Shown here: positions 24,106-32,377 of the stretch, piece after piece
Numbering within the stretch: position 1 is the stretch's first letter
Layout of the letters: each line of letters begins with the position of its first letter
From: Streptomyces griseoincarnatus
Lineage (GTDB): Bacteria > Actinomycetota > Actinomycetes > Streptomycetales > Streptomycetaceae
Length of the DNA: 64,000 nucleotides
Direction of reading: 5' to 3'
NCBI GenBank assembly: GCA_014649575.1
Contig: BMTH01000010.1
Location: forward strand, 186,001-250,000
Made by a program: the position numbers and the translations under genes
Notes under the pieces: generated by a model
The model's input: the letters and a program-made list of their open reading frames with translations, nothing else
Told to the model about the DNA's origin: nothing
Databases searched by the model: none

Positions 24106-25270
24106 CCTTCACCCGGTCGCCCGCGCGCAGCACCCCGGCGAAGCCCGCGATACCGCACGTCAGCAGCGTCACCAGCATGAACGACACCACCAGGCTGGTC
24201 GCCTGGGCCAGCATGCCGATCGCGCTCGGGGCGATCAGCCCCGAGGTGTAGGTGATGGTCGCCACGCCCGCGATGGCCAGGCTCGGGTTGGAACCGCTGC
24301 GGCCGGCGGCGGCGAAGCAGAGCGGGACGACCACCGCGATGCCCAGCCCCATCAGCGCGAACCCGGCCATCGCGACGGCCGGGTGGCCGGCGAACACGAT
24401 GAGCAGGCCGCCGAGCAGGGCGACCACGCCGCTCGCGCGGACCGTGCGCACCGCGCCGTAGCGGTCCACCACCCGGTCGCCCGCGATGCGGGCGACCGCC
24501 ATGGTGAGCGTGAAGCCGGTGGTGCAGGCGGCCGCGAGACCGGCGGAGGTCTCCAGCTGGTCGCGCAGATAGACCGCCGACCAGTCCAGGCTCGCCCCCT
24601 CGGCGAACACCGCGCAGAAGCCGATCGCGCCGATCAGCAGCGCCGAGCGGGGCGGCAGGGCGAACCGGGGCGGCGGTTCCTCGTCCTCGGTCGGCTGCAG
24701 GTCGAGCACCCACGCGCAGGCCACGAAGCCCACGGCCGTCAGCACGGCGGCGGCCAGAGCGTGGTGCAGCCGGGCGTCCGAGCCGAGGTGCGCGGCGAGT
24801 GTGCCGGCCGCCGAGCCGACGACCGCGCCGACGCTCCACATGCCGTGCAGGCCCGACATGATCGACCGGTCGAGCCGGTTCTCCACCTCGACGCCCAGGG
24901 CGTTCATCGCCACGTCCGACATGCCCGCCGTGGCGCCGTAGACGAACAGGGCCAGACAGAGGGTCAGCAGGTTCGGGGCGAGGGACGGCAGGATCAGCGC
25001 GAGCGTCCACAGGGCGAGCAGGCCGCGCAGCGCGTTGCGGGCGCCGAAGCGGTGCGAGATGCCGCCCGCGAGCGGCATCGCGAGGGACGCGCCCAGCGCG
25101 GGGAAGGCGAGCGCCAGGCCCAGCTGGCCCGCGCTGACCCCCGCGTGGTCCTGGATCCAGGGGACCCGGGTCGCGAACGAACCGGTGACCGCGCCGTGCA
25201 CGGCGAACACCGCGGCCACGGCGTACCGTGCCCGCCTCACCTCGCGTGGTGTGTGAACCACTGCGCTCAT
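24065..25270 (-). CDS. MFS transporter (YbjJ-like)
   Basis: 401 residues with twelve hydrophobic segments. FATRVPWIQDHAGVSAGQLGLALAFPALGASLAMPLAG and HRFGARNALRG (motif A region), plus the GMSDVAMNALGVEVENRLDRSIMSGLHGMWSVGAVVG segment, place it with YbjJ-type MFS proteins. Divergent from a ROK-family regulator with a 153-bp gap holding an inverted repeat, so it is probably controlled by that regulator. By analogy with ROK effectors a sugar or glycan-derived substrate is possible; not shown. The 3' end overlaps the thioesterase gene. Confidence 0.85.
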   Translation of the reverse strand: MSAVVHTPREVRRARYAVAAVFAVHGAVTGSFATRVPWIQDHAGVSAGQLGLALAFPALGASLAMPLAGGISHRFGARNALRGLLALWTLALILPSLAPNLLTLCLALFVYGATAGMSDVAMNALGVEVENRLDRSIMSGLHGMWSVGAVVGSAAGTLAAHLGSDARLHHALAAAVLTAVGFVACAWVLDLQPTEDEEPPPRFALPPRSALLIGAIGFCAVFAEGASLDWSAVYLRDQLETSAGLAAACTTGFTLTMAVARIAGDRVVDRYGAVRTVRASGVVALLGGLLIVFAGHPAVAMAGFALMGLGIAVVVPLCFAAAGRSGSNPSLAIAGVATITYTSGLIAPSAIGMLAQATSLVVSFMLVTLLTCGIAGFAGVLRAGDRVKVTRPDAAVPERRP

Positions 25271-25340
25271 CGACCCGCCCCTCCCTGATCCACCGCTGTC
25301 GTGTGCGCGTTACCCCTGTCGTGCGCGCCGCCGTAAACTA

Positions 25341-25357
25341 TCAGGAACCCTGCCTGA
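25341..25357. promoter_or_regulatory. Candidate ROK operator
   Basis: TCAGG, 7-nt spacer, CCTGA, flanked by AAACTA on one side and AAGAAAC on the other, in the divergent gap between the MFS and ROK genes. It is an unusually AT-rich patch for this genome. Position fits a repressor site for one or both genes. Confidence 0.45.
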
Positions 25358-25423
25358 AAGAAACGGGGCATCCCGGGACACGGCACCCGCCGGCCGGGCC
25401 CGCCGATCTGGGAGGATCCCGGC

Positions 25424-26611
25424 ATGGCCGCATCCCCGAGCACCGCCCGAGCCATCAACGACCGGCTCGCCCTGCGTCTGCTCCAGCAGGAGGGCCCGCT
25501 GACCGCGGGGCAGCTGAAAGAGCTCACCGGGCTGTCCCGGCCCACGGTCGCCGACCTGGTCGAACGCCTCACCGCCGCCGGCCTGATCGAGGTCGCCGGC
25601 GAGGCCCGCGCCCAGCGGAGGGGCCCCAACGCCAAGCTCTACGGCATCGTCGCCGGCCGCGCGCACCTCGCCGCCCTGGACGTGCGTACCGAGGGCGTCG
25701 CCCTGGTCGTGTCCGACCTCGTCGGCGGGGTGCTGGCCGAGGCGTCCCTGCCCATCGCCGACGACACCGGCACCGGACCCGCGGTCGAGCAGGCCGTGTC
25801 CCTGGTCGAGCGGACGGCCAAGGAGGCGGGTGCCGACCGGCTGCACACGGTGGGCATCGGCGCACCCGGCCTCATCGACCCCGCGACCGGTGAACTCCGC
25901 GACTCCACGAGCCTGCCCGAGTGGCACCGGCGCCTGGTCGCCGCCCTCCAGGAACGGCTGCCCGGGGCCCGGGTCAGCGTGGAGAACGAGACCAACCTCG
26001 CCGCGCTCGCCGAGCAGCGCGACGGGTCCGCCCGTGACCGGGACACCTTCGTGCTGCTGTGGCTGGGCCACGGCACGGGCGCCGCCGTGATCCTCGACGG
26101 CGCGTTGCGCCGGGGCGCCTCCGGCGGCACCGGCGAGATCGGCTTCCTCCCCGTCCCGGGCACCCGGGGCCTGCCCTCCGCGACCGACTGCGCGGGCGGC
26201 TTCCACTCCCTGGCCGGCGCGGCGGCGGTCGCGACGCTCGCGAGGGAGTACGGGGTCGTGCCGGCGTCCGGGTCCGACCCGGAGGCGGCGGGCGCGGTAC
26301 GGGCGGCCGTCTCCGGGCCGGAGAGCGCGGCACACACGCGCTTCCTCGACACCCTGGCCGACCGGGTCGCGGTGGGCGTGGCCTCCGTGGTCGCGCTGCT
26401 GGACCCCGGGTGCGTGGTCCTGGGCGGCGAGATCGGCCAGGCGGGCGGCGAGGCACTGGCGTCCCGCGTCCACGACCGCCTGACCGCGATGTCCCCGCTC
26501 CCCGTCGAGGTCCGCCCCGGCGCCCTGGGCGGAGGGGCGGTCCTGCGCGGGGCGCTGCTGACGGCCCGCGACCACGCGCAGGACGAACTGTTCGGGGCGC
26601 CGGGGCACTGA
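25424..26611 (+). CDS. ROK-family transcriptional regulator
   Basis: 395 residues. The N-terminal winged helix is at about 8-65 (AINDRLALRLLQQEGPLTAGQLKELTGLSRPTVADLVERLTAAGLIEV), joined to a ROK sugar-kinase-like domain with VGIGAPGLIDPATGEL, VENETNLAALAEQ and LWLGHGTGAAVILDGALRRGASGGTGEIGFLPV. The clustered zinc cysteines of ROK kinases (CGCxGCxE) are not present: the region reads TDCAGGFHSLAG. So it is a regulator and not a kinase. The neighbouring divergent MFS gene is the likely target. Effector unknown. Confidence 0.88.
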   Translation: MAASPSTARAINDRLALRLLQQEGPLTAGQLKELTGLSRPTVADLVERLTAAGLIEVAGEARAQRRGPNAKLYGIVAGRAHLAALDVRTEGVALVVSDLVGGVLAEASLPIADDTGTGPAVEQAVSLVERTAKEAGADRLHTVGIGAPGLIDPATGELRDSTSLPEWHRRLVAALQERLPGARVSVENETNLAALAEQRDGSARDRDTFVLLWLGHGTGAAVILDGALRRGASGGTGEIGFLPVPGTRGLPSATDCAGGFHSLAGAAAVATLAREYGVVPASGSDPEAAGAVRAAVSGPESAAHTRFLDTLADRVAVGVASVVALLDPGCVVLGGEIGQAGGEALASRVHDRLTAMSPLPVEVRPGALGGGAVLRGALLTARDHAQDELFGAPGH

Positions 26612-26662
26612 CGGTGCTCCAGGAGGGCGGTACCGCCTCGCCCGGCGTCTCCGGGTGTACGC

Positions 26663-27424
26663 CTAGCGTCGAGCCTCCCGCACCGCCGCGAACCGTTCCG
26701 CGAGGTAGTCCTCGAAGGTGCGGGTGCCCACCGCCCGGTCAGGGGCGAGATGGCCCCCCGCGCGGAACGCCTCGTACGCCGATCCGCGGAGCGGGACCTT
26801 CACCAGTGCGCGGCGGCGGCCCGCCGCGTCCAGGTACGAGCGAGCCAGGGAGTGCATCGTGCGGACCTCGGGGCCGCCCATGTCGTCCGTGCGGCCGGCG
26901 GGCGCGCCCTGCGCCAGCTCGGCCAGCCGGTGCGCGACCTCCCTGACCTCCACCGGCTGGTCCTTCACCCGGGCGGGCAGCGGCATCACCGGCGACTTCG
27001 ACAGGCCCTGGAACAGCCGGAACAGCAGGTCGTGGAACTGGGTGGCGCGCAGCACCGTCCAGCCGGTCCCGCAGTCCTCGAACTGCCGCTCCACCGCCAG
27101 CTTGGTGCGGTAGTAGGGGAACGGCACCCGGTCCACGCCGACGATCGAGACGTAGACCAGATGCGCCACCCCGGCCCGCCGTGCCGCCGTGATCAGGTTC
27201 CGCGCCGCCCGCTCGTCACCGCCACGCGCCGAGGTGGCGCAGTGCACCACGGTGTCCGTGCCGTCCAGGGCGCTGTCCAGCCCGTTGTCGCCCTCGCGCA
27301 GGTCGACGGCGTAGGGCGCGGCGTGGCGGCTGAGCACCCGCACCTCGTGGCCGTCCGCCCGCAGCCGCGTGACGACATGCCGGCCGAGGGTTCCGGTACC
27401 GCCGGTCACCAGGATCGTGGTCAT
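26663..27424 (-). CDS. NmrA-like NAD(P)-binding reductase (SDR superfamily)
   Basis: 253 residues from ATG at 27424 (GAGGGA about 10 nt upstream). Atypical SDR: nucleotide motif ILVTGGTGTLGRHVVTRLRADGHEVRVLSR at the N-terminus, YVSIVGVDRVPFPYYRTKLAVERQ (retaining a YxxxK-like YRTK), and a GWTVLRATQFHDLL segment typical of NmrA/HSCARG-like proteins. Such proteins may be redox sensors or reductases. It lies downstream of a chitinase-type DasR promoter (27637-27666) with a leader of about 200 nt, which would make it responsive to amino sugars if that promoter is active. Confidence 0.82.
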   Translation of the reverse strand: MTTILVTGGTGTLGRHVVTRLRADGHEVRVLSRHAAPYAVDLREGDNGLDSALDGTDTVVHCATSARGGDERAARNLITAARRAGVAHLVYVSIVGVDRVPFPYYRTKLAVERQFEDCGTGWTVLRATQFHDLLFRLFQGLSKSPVMPLPARVKDQPVEVREVAHRLAELAQGAPAGRTDDMGGPEVRTMHSLARSYLDAAGRRRALVKVPLRGSAYEAFRAGGHLAPDRAVGTRTFEDYLAERFAAVREARR

Positions 27425-27636
27425 GCTGCTCAAGTCCCTCCGGACACGGGCGCCCTGGGATGTCGTGCGCGCGGCGCCGTACGGCATCCAGCTTCGCCGG
27501 GCCGGACGCCGGGCGCATCCGCGCGGGTGGTGAGGCCCGGCGGCGGGCAAGGGCCGTCGTCACCGCCGCCGGGCCGGCCGGGGAGGGGAGCGCGGCGGAC
27601 CCCTGGTCCGGCCGGCGCTCCGAGGAGGTGGCTCGG

Positions 27637-27666
27637 ACCCTAAGAGGACTAGACCACTTGGGTCAA
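27637..27666 (-). promoter_or_regulatory. DasR-type chitinase promoter without a chitinase
   Basis: On the minus strand: TTGACC (27666-27661), 18-nt spacer, TAGGGT (27642-27637). The spacer holds AGTGGTCTAGTCCTCT, 14 of 16 matches to the DasR-box consensus AGTGGTCTAGACCACT. It is nearly the same, over some 50 bp, as the promoter of the GH18 chitinase at 42508-42536. It reads toward the NmrA-like gene. In S. coelicolor a chitinase (SCO1444, as I recall) lies here, so this may be the leftover promoter of a deleted chitinase. Confidence 0.65.
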
Positions 27667-27842
27667 TAGGTATGGACCATCCGTCGGAGGCGGAGGGGGC
27701 GTCAAGGGGGCGCACACCCGCGGCAGTTGTGCATCACGCGACCCTCGGTTGCCCTGACGTAGCTTGCTGTGAGCCACTCCACACACCTCGCCTGCGTGGC
27801 CGAGTCACGGCCGTGGCAGACTGGTGCTGTACCAGTAGCAGC

Positions 27843-27965
27843 GCACTCCGGGGTCGGTGAAAGTCCGAACCGGCGGTTACAGTCCGCGACCCGGTCGCCT
27901 CCAGCGGCCGGTTGACCAGGTGAAATTCCTGGACCGACGGTTAAAGTCCGGATGGGAGGCAGTGC
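27843..27965 (+). promoter_or_regulatory. FMN riboswitch (RFN element)
   Basis: Conserved RFN blocks in order: closing strand GCACT at 27843, GGTCGGTGAAAGTCCGAACC, GGCGGTTACAGTCCGCGACCC, CCAGGTGAAATTCCTGG, ACCGACGGTTAAAGTCCGGA, TGGGAGG, and the return strand AGTGC at 27961-27965. Binds FMN and represses the riboflavin operon that begins at 28114, probably at translation or by termination in the 148-nt stretch that follows. The strand and distance to ribE are as in other Streptomyces. Confidence 0.96.
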
Positions 27966-28113
27966 GCGGCGGGCGGGCATCCATGCGCGCCGCCGTACCG
28001 GTTCGCCCTTCGGGCGATCCCTGTCCGGCGTCGCCCCCGGTGTCCTCACCCGTGATTCTGTCGTCATCGACAGCCCCGGAGTCCGTGCCCGAAGAGGCAG
28101 GAGGACCCGGGAA

Positions 28114-28728
28114 GTGTTCACCGGAATCGTCGAAGAGCTGGGCGAGGTCACCGCCGTCGAAACCCTCGACGACGCCTGTCGCTTCCGCCTGCGCGGCCCC
28201 GTGGTCACCCAGGGCGCGAAACACGGCGACTCCATCGCCGTCAACGGCGTGTGCCTCACCGTCGTCGACCACGAGGGCGACGAGTTCACCGCCGACGTCA
28301 TGGCGGAGACCCTGAACCGCTCCAGCCTCGGCGCCCTCGCCGTCGGCTCCCGCGTCAACCTCGAGCGGCCCACCGCCGTCGGCGACCGCCTCGGCGGCCA
28401 CATCGTGCAGGGCCACGTCGACGGCACCGGCGAGATCCTCGGCCGTACCCCGTCGGAGCACTGGGAGATCGTCAAGATCTCCCTCCCCGCGGAGCTCAGC
28501 CGCTACGTCGTGGAGAAGGGCTCCATCACCGTCGACGGCATCAGCCTCACCGTCGTCGACGCCGGGCGCGACCACTTCACCGTCAGTCTCATCCCCACCA
28601 CCCTCGCCCTGACCACCCTCGGCATCAAGAAGCCCGGGGACCCGGTCAACCTCGAGGTGGACGTCATCGCCAAGTACGTCGAGCGCATGCTCGGCGACCG
28701 CGTCGCCGGCGAGGGGGTCACCCGGTGA
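28114..28728 (+). CDS. ribE: Riboflavin synthase alpha chain
   Basis: 204 residues from GTG at 28114, with GGAGG at 28101. It dismutates two 6,7-dimethyl-8-ribityllumazines to riboflavin and the pyrimidinedione. Two tandem lumazine-binding repeats are plain: FTGIVEELG with DSIAVNGVCLTVVD in the first, and GGHIVQGHVDGTGEI with GSITVDGISLTVVD in the second, ending in the trimerisation helix (VDVIAKYVERML). First gene of the FMN-riboswitch operon; its TGA overlaps the next GTG. Confidence 0.96.
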   Translation: MFTGIVEELGEVTAVETLDDACRFRLRGPVVTQGAKHGDSIAVNGVCLTVVDHEGDEFTADVMAETLNRSSLGALAVGSRVNLERPTAVGDRLGGHIVQGHVDGTGEILGRTPSEHWEIVKISLPAELSRYVVEKGSITVDGISLTVVDAGRDHFTVSLIPTTLALTTLGIKKPGDPVNLEVDVIAKYVERMLGDRVAGEGVTR

Positions 28729-29366
28729 ACTGGCTCAACTCCGAGGCCTTCACCCTCTTCGGCCAGCACATCAAGTGGGCCGACATGATCGGCAACGTGA
28801 TCGGGCTGATCGGCCTCGCCCTCGGCTGGCGCCGCTCCCTGTGGACCTGGCCCGCCCAGTTCGTCTCCGGGCTCATCCTCTTCACTGCCTTCGCCACCGC
28901 CCACCTCTCCGGCAGTGCGGGCAAGCAGGTCGTCGTGATGCTCGTCGCCGTCTGGGGCTTCCGGCAGTGGAACCGCGGCCGGCAGCAGGCCCAGGACGGC
29001 TCCGTCGCCGTACGGTTCGCCACCTGGCGCGAGCGGGGCGTGCTGCTCGCCGGGGCCGCCCTCGGCACCCTCGCCGTCGGGGGCCTCTTCACCGCCTATC
29101 CGTCCCTGTCCTGGGACCCCTGGCCGGACGCCTACATCTTCGTCGGCACGATCGTCGCGATGTACGCCCAGGCCCGCGGCATGGTCGAGTTCTGGTTCGC
29201 CTGGCTGCTCGTCGACCTCGTCGGCGTCCCGCTGAACTTCGCCAACGGCTTCGCCTTCTCCGGCTTCGTCTACGTCATCTACGGCGCACTCGTCCTGTGG
29301 GGCATGCGCGACTGGTGGCTGCGCTCCCGCGACGCGCGGCCCGCACTGGAAGGAGCGCCGGCATGA
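28725..29366 (+). CDS. pnuX: PnuC-family transporter, probable riboflavin transporter (PnuX)
   Basis: 213 residues with about seven membrane segments. It begins MNWLNSEAFTLFGQHIKWADMIGNVIGLIGLALGWRRSLWTWPAQ, typical of PnuC/PnuX, and has YAQARGMVEFWFAWLLVDLVGVPLNFANGFAFSG, a conserved PnuC block. PnuC proteins carry nicotinamide riboside; the actinobacterial form inside FMN-riboswitch operons (PnuX of Corynebacterium) takes up riboflavin. Here it is the second gene of the rib operon, coupled by GTGA to ribE and ATGA to ribBA, so riboflavin transport is the best guess. Nicotinamide riboside is the alternative. Confidence 0.85.
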   Translation: MNWLNSEAFTLFGQHIKWADMIGNVIGLIGLALGWRRSLWTWPAQFVSGLILFTAFATAHLSGSAGKQVVVMLVAVWGFRQWNRGRQQAQDGSVAVRFATWRERGVLLAGAALGTLAVGGLFTAYPSLSWDPWPDAYIFVGTIVAMYAQARGMVEFWFAWLLVDLVGVPLNFANGFAFSGFVYVIYGALVLWGMRDWWLRSRDARPALEGAPA

Positions 29367-30649
29367 CTGCGGCCCCCGTTCTGTATGACACCGAGGACCT
29401 CGACCTCCGGCTCGACCCCGTCGAGCAGGCGATCGCCGACATCGCCGCCGGCCGCCCCGTGGTGGTGGTCGACGACGAGAACCGGGAGAACGAGGGCGAC
29501 CTGATCGTCGCCGCCGAGAAGGTGACCGAGGAGATCGTCGCCTTCATGATGACCGAGTGCCGCGGCATGATCTGCGCGCCCATGACGGGGGAGGAGCTCG
29601 ACCGGCTCCGGATTCCGCAGATGGTCGAGCAGAACACCGAGTCCATGCGGACCGCGTTCACCGTCACCGTCGACGCCTCAGCCGCGCACGGCGTCACCAC
29701 CGGCATCTCCGCCTCCGACCGGGCCACCACCCTTCAACTGCTGGCCTCCGGCACGTCCGGGCCGGACGACTTCGTCCGCCCCGGCCACATCTTCCCGCTG
29801 CGCGCCCGCCCCGGCGGCGTGCTCGAGCGCGACGGCCACACCGAGGCCGCCGTCGACCTGGCCCGCCTCGCCGGACTGCGCCCGGCGGGCGCCATCGTGG
29901 AGATCGCAGGCGAGGACGGCCGCATGCTGCGCCTGCCCGAGCTGGTCCCCTTCGCCCGCAAGCACGGCCTGTCGATCATCTCCATCGAGGACCTGATCGC
30001 CTACCGGCGCGGCAGCGAGCCCACCGTCCGCCGCGAGGCCGAGGTCCGGCTGCCCACCGCCCACGGCACCTTCACCGCGCACGGCTTCCGCTCCACCGTC
30101 GACGGCGTCGAGCACGTCGCCCTGGTGCACGGCGACCTCGGCGACGGCACGGACGTCCTCGTCCGCATGCATTCCGAATGCCTCACCGGCGACGTCTTCG
30201 GCTCCCAGCGCTGCGACTGCGGCCCCCAGCTCGACGCCTCCCTGGACCGCATCCAGGAGGAGGGCCGGGGCGTCGTCGTCTACCTGCGCGGCCACGAGGG
30301 ACGCGGCATCGGCCTGATGTCCAAGCTCCGCGCCTACGAACTCCAGGAGCGCGGCCGCGACACCCTCGACGCCAACCTGGAACTCGGCCTGCCCGCCGAC
30401 GCCCGGGACTACGCGGCCGGCGCGCAGATCCTCGCCGACCTCGGCGTCCGCAGCGTCCGCCTGATGACCAACAACCCTGACAAGTCCGACGCGCTCGCCC
30501 GCCACGGCATCGACGTCGTCCGGCGCGAGCCGATGCCCGTCACCGCGAGCGAGCACAACCTCCGTTACCTGCGCACCAAGCGGGACCGGATGGGCCACGA
30601 CCTGCCCTGGCTGGACACGCCGACCGTGCCCGCCTGCGGCAACCAGTAA
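29363..30649 (+). CDS. ribBA: Bifunctional DHBP synthase / GTP cyclohydrolase II
   Basis: 428 residues. The N-terminal RibB half (to about 205) makes 3,4-dihydroxy-2-butanone 4-phosphate from ribulose 5-phosphate: VVDDENRENEGDLI, TECRGMICAPM, HGVTTGISASDRATT and RPGHIFPLRA. The C-terminal RibA half opens the GTP ring: RMHSECLTGDVFGSQRCDC contains the three zinc cysteines, followed by LRGHEGRGIGLMSKLRAYELQ and LMTNNPDK. Both active sites look intact. Start ATG 29363 overlaps the pnuX stop. Together with ribE and ribH it covers most of the pathway; the RibD/RibG step is not in this window. Confidence 0.96.
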   Translation: MTAAPVLYDTEDLDLRLDPVEQAIADIAAGRPVVVVDDENRENEGDLIVAAEKVTEEIVAFMMTECRGMICAPMTGEELDRLRIPQMVEQNTESMRTAFTVTVDASAAHGVTTGISASDRATTLQLLASGTSGPDDFVRPGHIFPLRARPGGVLERDGHTEAAVDLARLAGLRPAGAIVEIAGEDGRMLRLPELVPFARKHGLSIISIEDLIAYRRGSEPTVRREAEVRLPTAHGTFTAHGFRSTVDGVEHVALVHGDLGDGTDVLVRMHSECLTGDVFGSQRCDCGPQLDASLDRIQEEGRGVVVYLRGHEGRGIGLMSKLRAYELQERGRDTLDANLELGLPADARDYAAGAQILADLGVRSVRLMTNNPDKSDALARHGIDVVRREPMPVTASEHNLRYLRTKRDRMGHDLPWLDTPTVPACGNQ

Positions 30650-30669
30650 CAAGAACCACGAGGAGAGAC

Positions 30670-31155
30670 GTGAGCGGCAAGGGTGCACCGGAGCTGACGG
30701 TACGCAACGTGGGTGACCTGCGGGTCGCCGTCGTCGCGGCACAGTGGCACGAGAAGGTGATGGACGGACTGGTGGACGGCGCCCTGCGCGCCCTGCACGA
30801 CCTGGGCATCGACGAGCCGACCCTGCTGAGGGTCCCCGGCAGCTGGGAACTGCCCGTCGTCGCCAAGGTCCTGGCCGGCCGGGGCTACGACGCCATCGTC
30901 GCCCTCGGCGTCGTCATCCGAGGCGGGACGCCCCACTTCGAGTACGTGTGCCAGGGCGTCACCCAGGGGCTCACCCAGGTGTCCGTCGACACCGGCGTCC
31001 CCGTCGGTTTCGGCCTCCTCACGTGCGACGACGAACAGCAGGCCCTCGACCGCGCCGGACTGCCCGGCTCCCGCGAGGACAAGGGGCACGAGGCGGTCAC
31101 CGCGGCCGTCGCCACCGCCGCCTGCCTGCGCTCGGTGTCCGAACCCTGGCGGTGA
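30670..31155 (+). CDS. ribH: 6,7-dimethyl-8-ribityllumazine synthase
   Basis: 161 residues, GTG start with GAGGAGA about 7 nt upstream. It condenses the RibA/RibD pyrimidine with the RibB product to lumazine, the substrate of RibE. Signatures VAAQWHEKVMDGLVDGA, VPGSWELPVVAKVLA and ALGVVIRGGTPHFEYVC (the histidine is the catalytic base), then FGLLTCDDEQQALDRAG and KGHEAV. Last rib gene; hisE follows after 34 bp. Confidence 0.96.
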   Translation: MSGKGAPELTVRNVGDLRVAVVAAQWHEKVMDGLVDGALRALHDLGIDEPTLLRVPGSWELPVVAKVLAGRGYDAIVALGVVIRGGTPHFEYVCQGVTQGLTQVSVDTGVPVGFGLLTCDDEQQALDRAGLPGSREDKGHEAVTAAVATAACLRSVSEPWR

Positions 31156-31189
31156 GCAGTCCCCGTCACCGCGTAGGGTAAGGACCACC

Positions 31190-31462
31190 ATGTCCAAGAA
31201 GACGTTCGAGGAGCTCTTCACCGAGCTCCAGCACAAGGCAGCCCACGGGGACCCCGCCACCTCCCGCACCGCCGAGCTGGTGGACAAGGGCGTCCATGCC
31301 ATCGGCAAGAAGGTCGTCGAGGAGGCCGCCGAGGTCTGGATGGCCGCCGAGTACGAGGGCAAGGAGGCGGCCGCCGAGGAGATCTCGCAGCTGCTGTACC
31401 ACGTCCAGGTGATGATGGTCGCCCGCGGCATCTCCCTCGACGACGTCTACGCCCACCTGTAA
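31190..31462 (+). CDS. hisE: Phosphoribosyl-ATP diphosphatase
   Basis: 90 residues. It hydrolyses phosphoribosyl-ATP to phosphoribosyl-AMP, the second step of histidine synthesis. All-alpha MazG-like fold with KKVVEEAAEVWMAAEYEGKEAAAEEISQLLYHVQVMM carrying the metal-binding glutamates. A stand-alone HisE, as usual in actinobacteria, where hisI is separate. A TAGGGT hexamer 16 nt upstream of the ATG could provide a promoter for hisEG apart from the rib operon. Confidence 0.95.
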   Translation: MSKKTFEELFTELQHKAAHGDPATSRTAELVDKGVHAIGKKVVEEAAEVWMAAEYEGKEAAAEEISQLLYHVQVMMVARGISLDDVYAHL

Positions 31463-31508
31463 GCATCACCGCTCCACCCCACCCCTCCACGCAAAGGAAG
31501 CCGACCTC

Positions 31509-32357
31509 ATGCTGCGCATCGCCGTCCCCAACAAGGGTTCCCTGTCAGGACCTGCGGCGGAGATGCTGCATGAGGCCGGCTACCAGCAGCGCAGGGAGTC
31601 CAAGGAGCTGCGGATCGTCGACCCGGTCAACGAGGTCGAGTTCTTCTACCTCCGCCCCCGCGACATCGCGATCTACGTCGCCTCCGGGCAGCTGGACATC
31701 GGCATCACCGGCCGTGACCTGCTGATCGACTCCGGCGCCGACGCCGAGGAGATCCTGCCCCTCGGCTTCGCCCGCTCCACCTTCCGGTACGCCGCCAAGC
31801 CCGGCACGATCACCGGTCCCGCCGACCTCACCGGCATGACCGTCGCCACCTCCTACGAGGGCATCGTCGCCGCGCACCTCGCGGAGCACGGCATCGACGC
31901 CTCCGTCGTCCACCTCGACGGAGCGGTCGAGACCGCCATCCAGCTCGGCGTCGCCCAGGTCATCGCGGACGTCGTCGAGACCGGCACCTCCCTGCGCAAC
32001 GCCGGCCTGGAGGTCGTCGGCGAGCCGATCATGCAGTCCGAGGCCGTCGTCATCCGGCGTACCGGCACGGACGGCGAGGACCCCAAGGTGCAGCAGTTCC
32101 TGCGCCGCCTCCAGGGCGTCCTGGTCGCCCGCACGTACGTGATGATGGACTACGACTGCCGGGTCGAGCAGCTGGAGAAGGCCGTCGCGCTCACCCCCGG
32201 CCTGGAGTCCCCGACCGTGTCGCCCCTGCACAACGAGGGCTGGGTCGCCGTCCGGGCGATGGTCCCCTCCAAGGAGGCGCAGCGGATCATGGACGACCTG
32301 TACGACATCGGGGCCCGCGCCATCCTCACCACGGCCATCCACGCCTGCCGCCTCTGA
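31509..32357 (+). CDS. hisG: ATP phosphoribosyltransferase (long form)
   Basis: 282 residues, the long HisG form that does not need HisZ. It joins ATP and PRPP in the first committed step of histidine synthesis. LRIAVPNKGSLSGPAAEML opens the catalytic domain, GQLDIGITGRDLLIDSGAD follows, and the PRPP site is in VETAIQLGVAQVIADVVETGTSLRNAGLEVVGE. The C-terminal ACT-like domain (about 210-282, TPGLESPTVSPLHNEGWVAVRAMV) is where histidine gives feedback inhibition in this class. 46 bp behind hisE. Confidence 0.96.
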   Translation: MLRIAVPNKGSLSGPAAEMLHEAGYQQRRESKELRIVDPVNEVEFFYLRPRDIAIYVASGQLDIGITGRDLLIDSGADAEEILPLGFARSTFRYAAKPGTITGPADLTGMTVATSYEGIVAAHLAEHGIDASVVHLDGAVETAIQLGVAQVIADVVETGTSLRNAGLEVVGEPIMQSEAVVIRRTGTDGEDPKVQQFLRRLQGVLVARTYVMMDYDCRVEQLEKAVALTPGLESPTVSPLHNEGWVAVRAMVPSKEAQRIMDDLYDIGARAILTTAIHACRL

Positions 32358-32377
32358 CCGGGCCGGGGAGGACCGCC

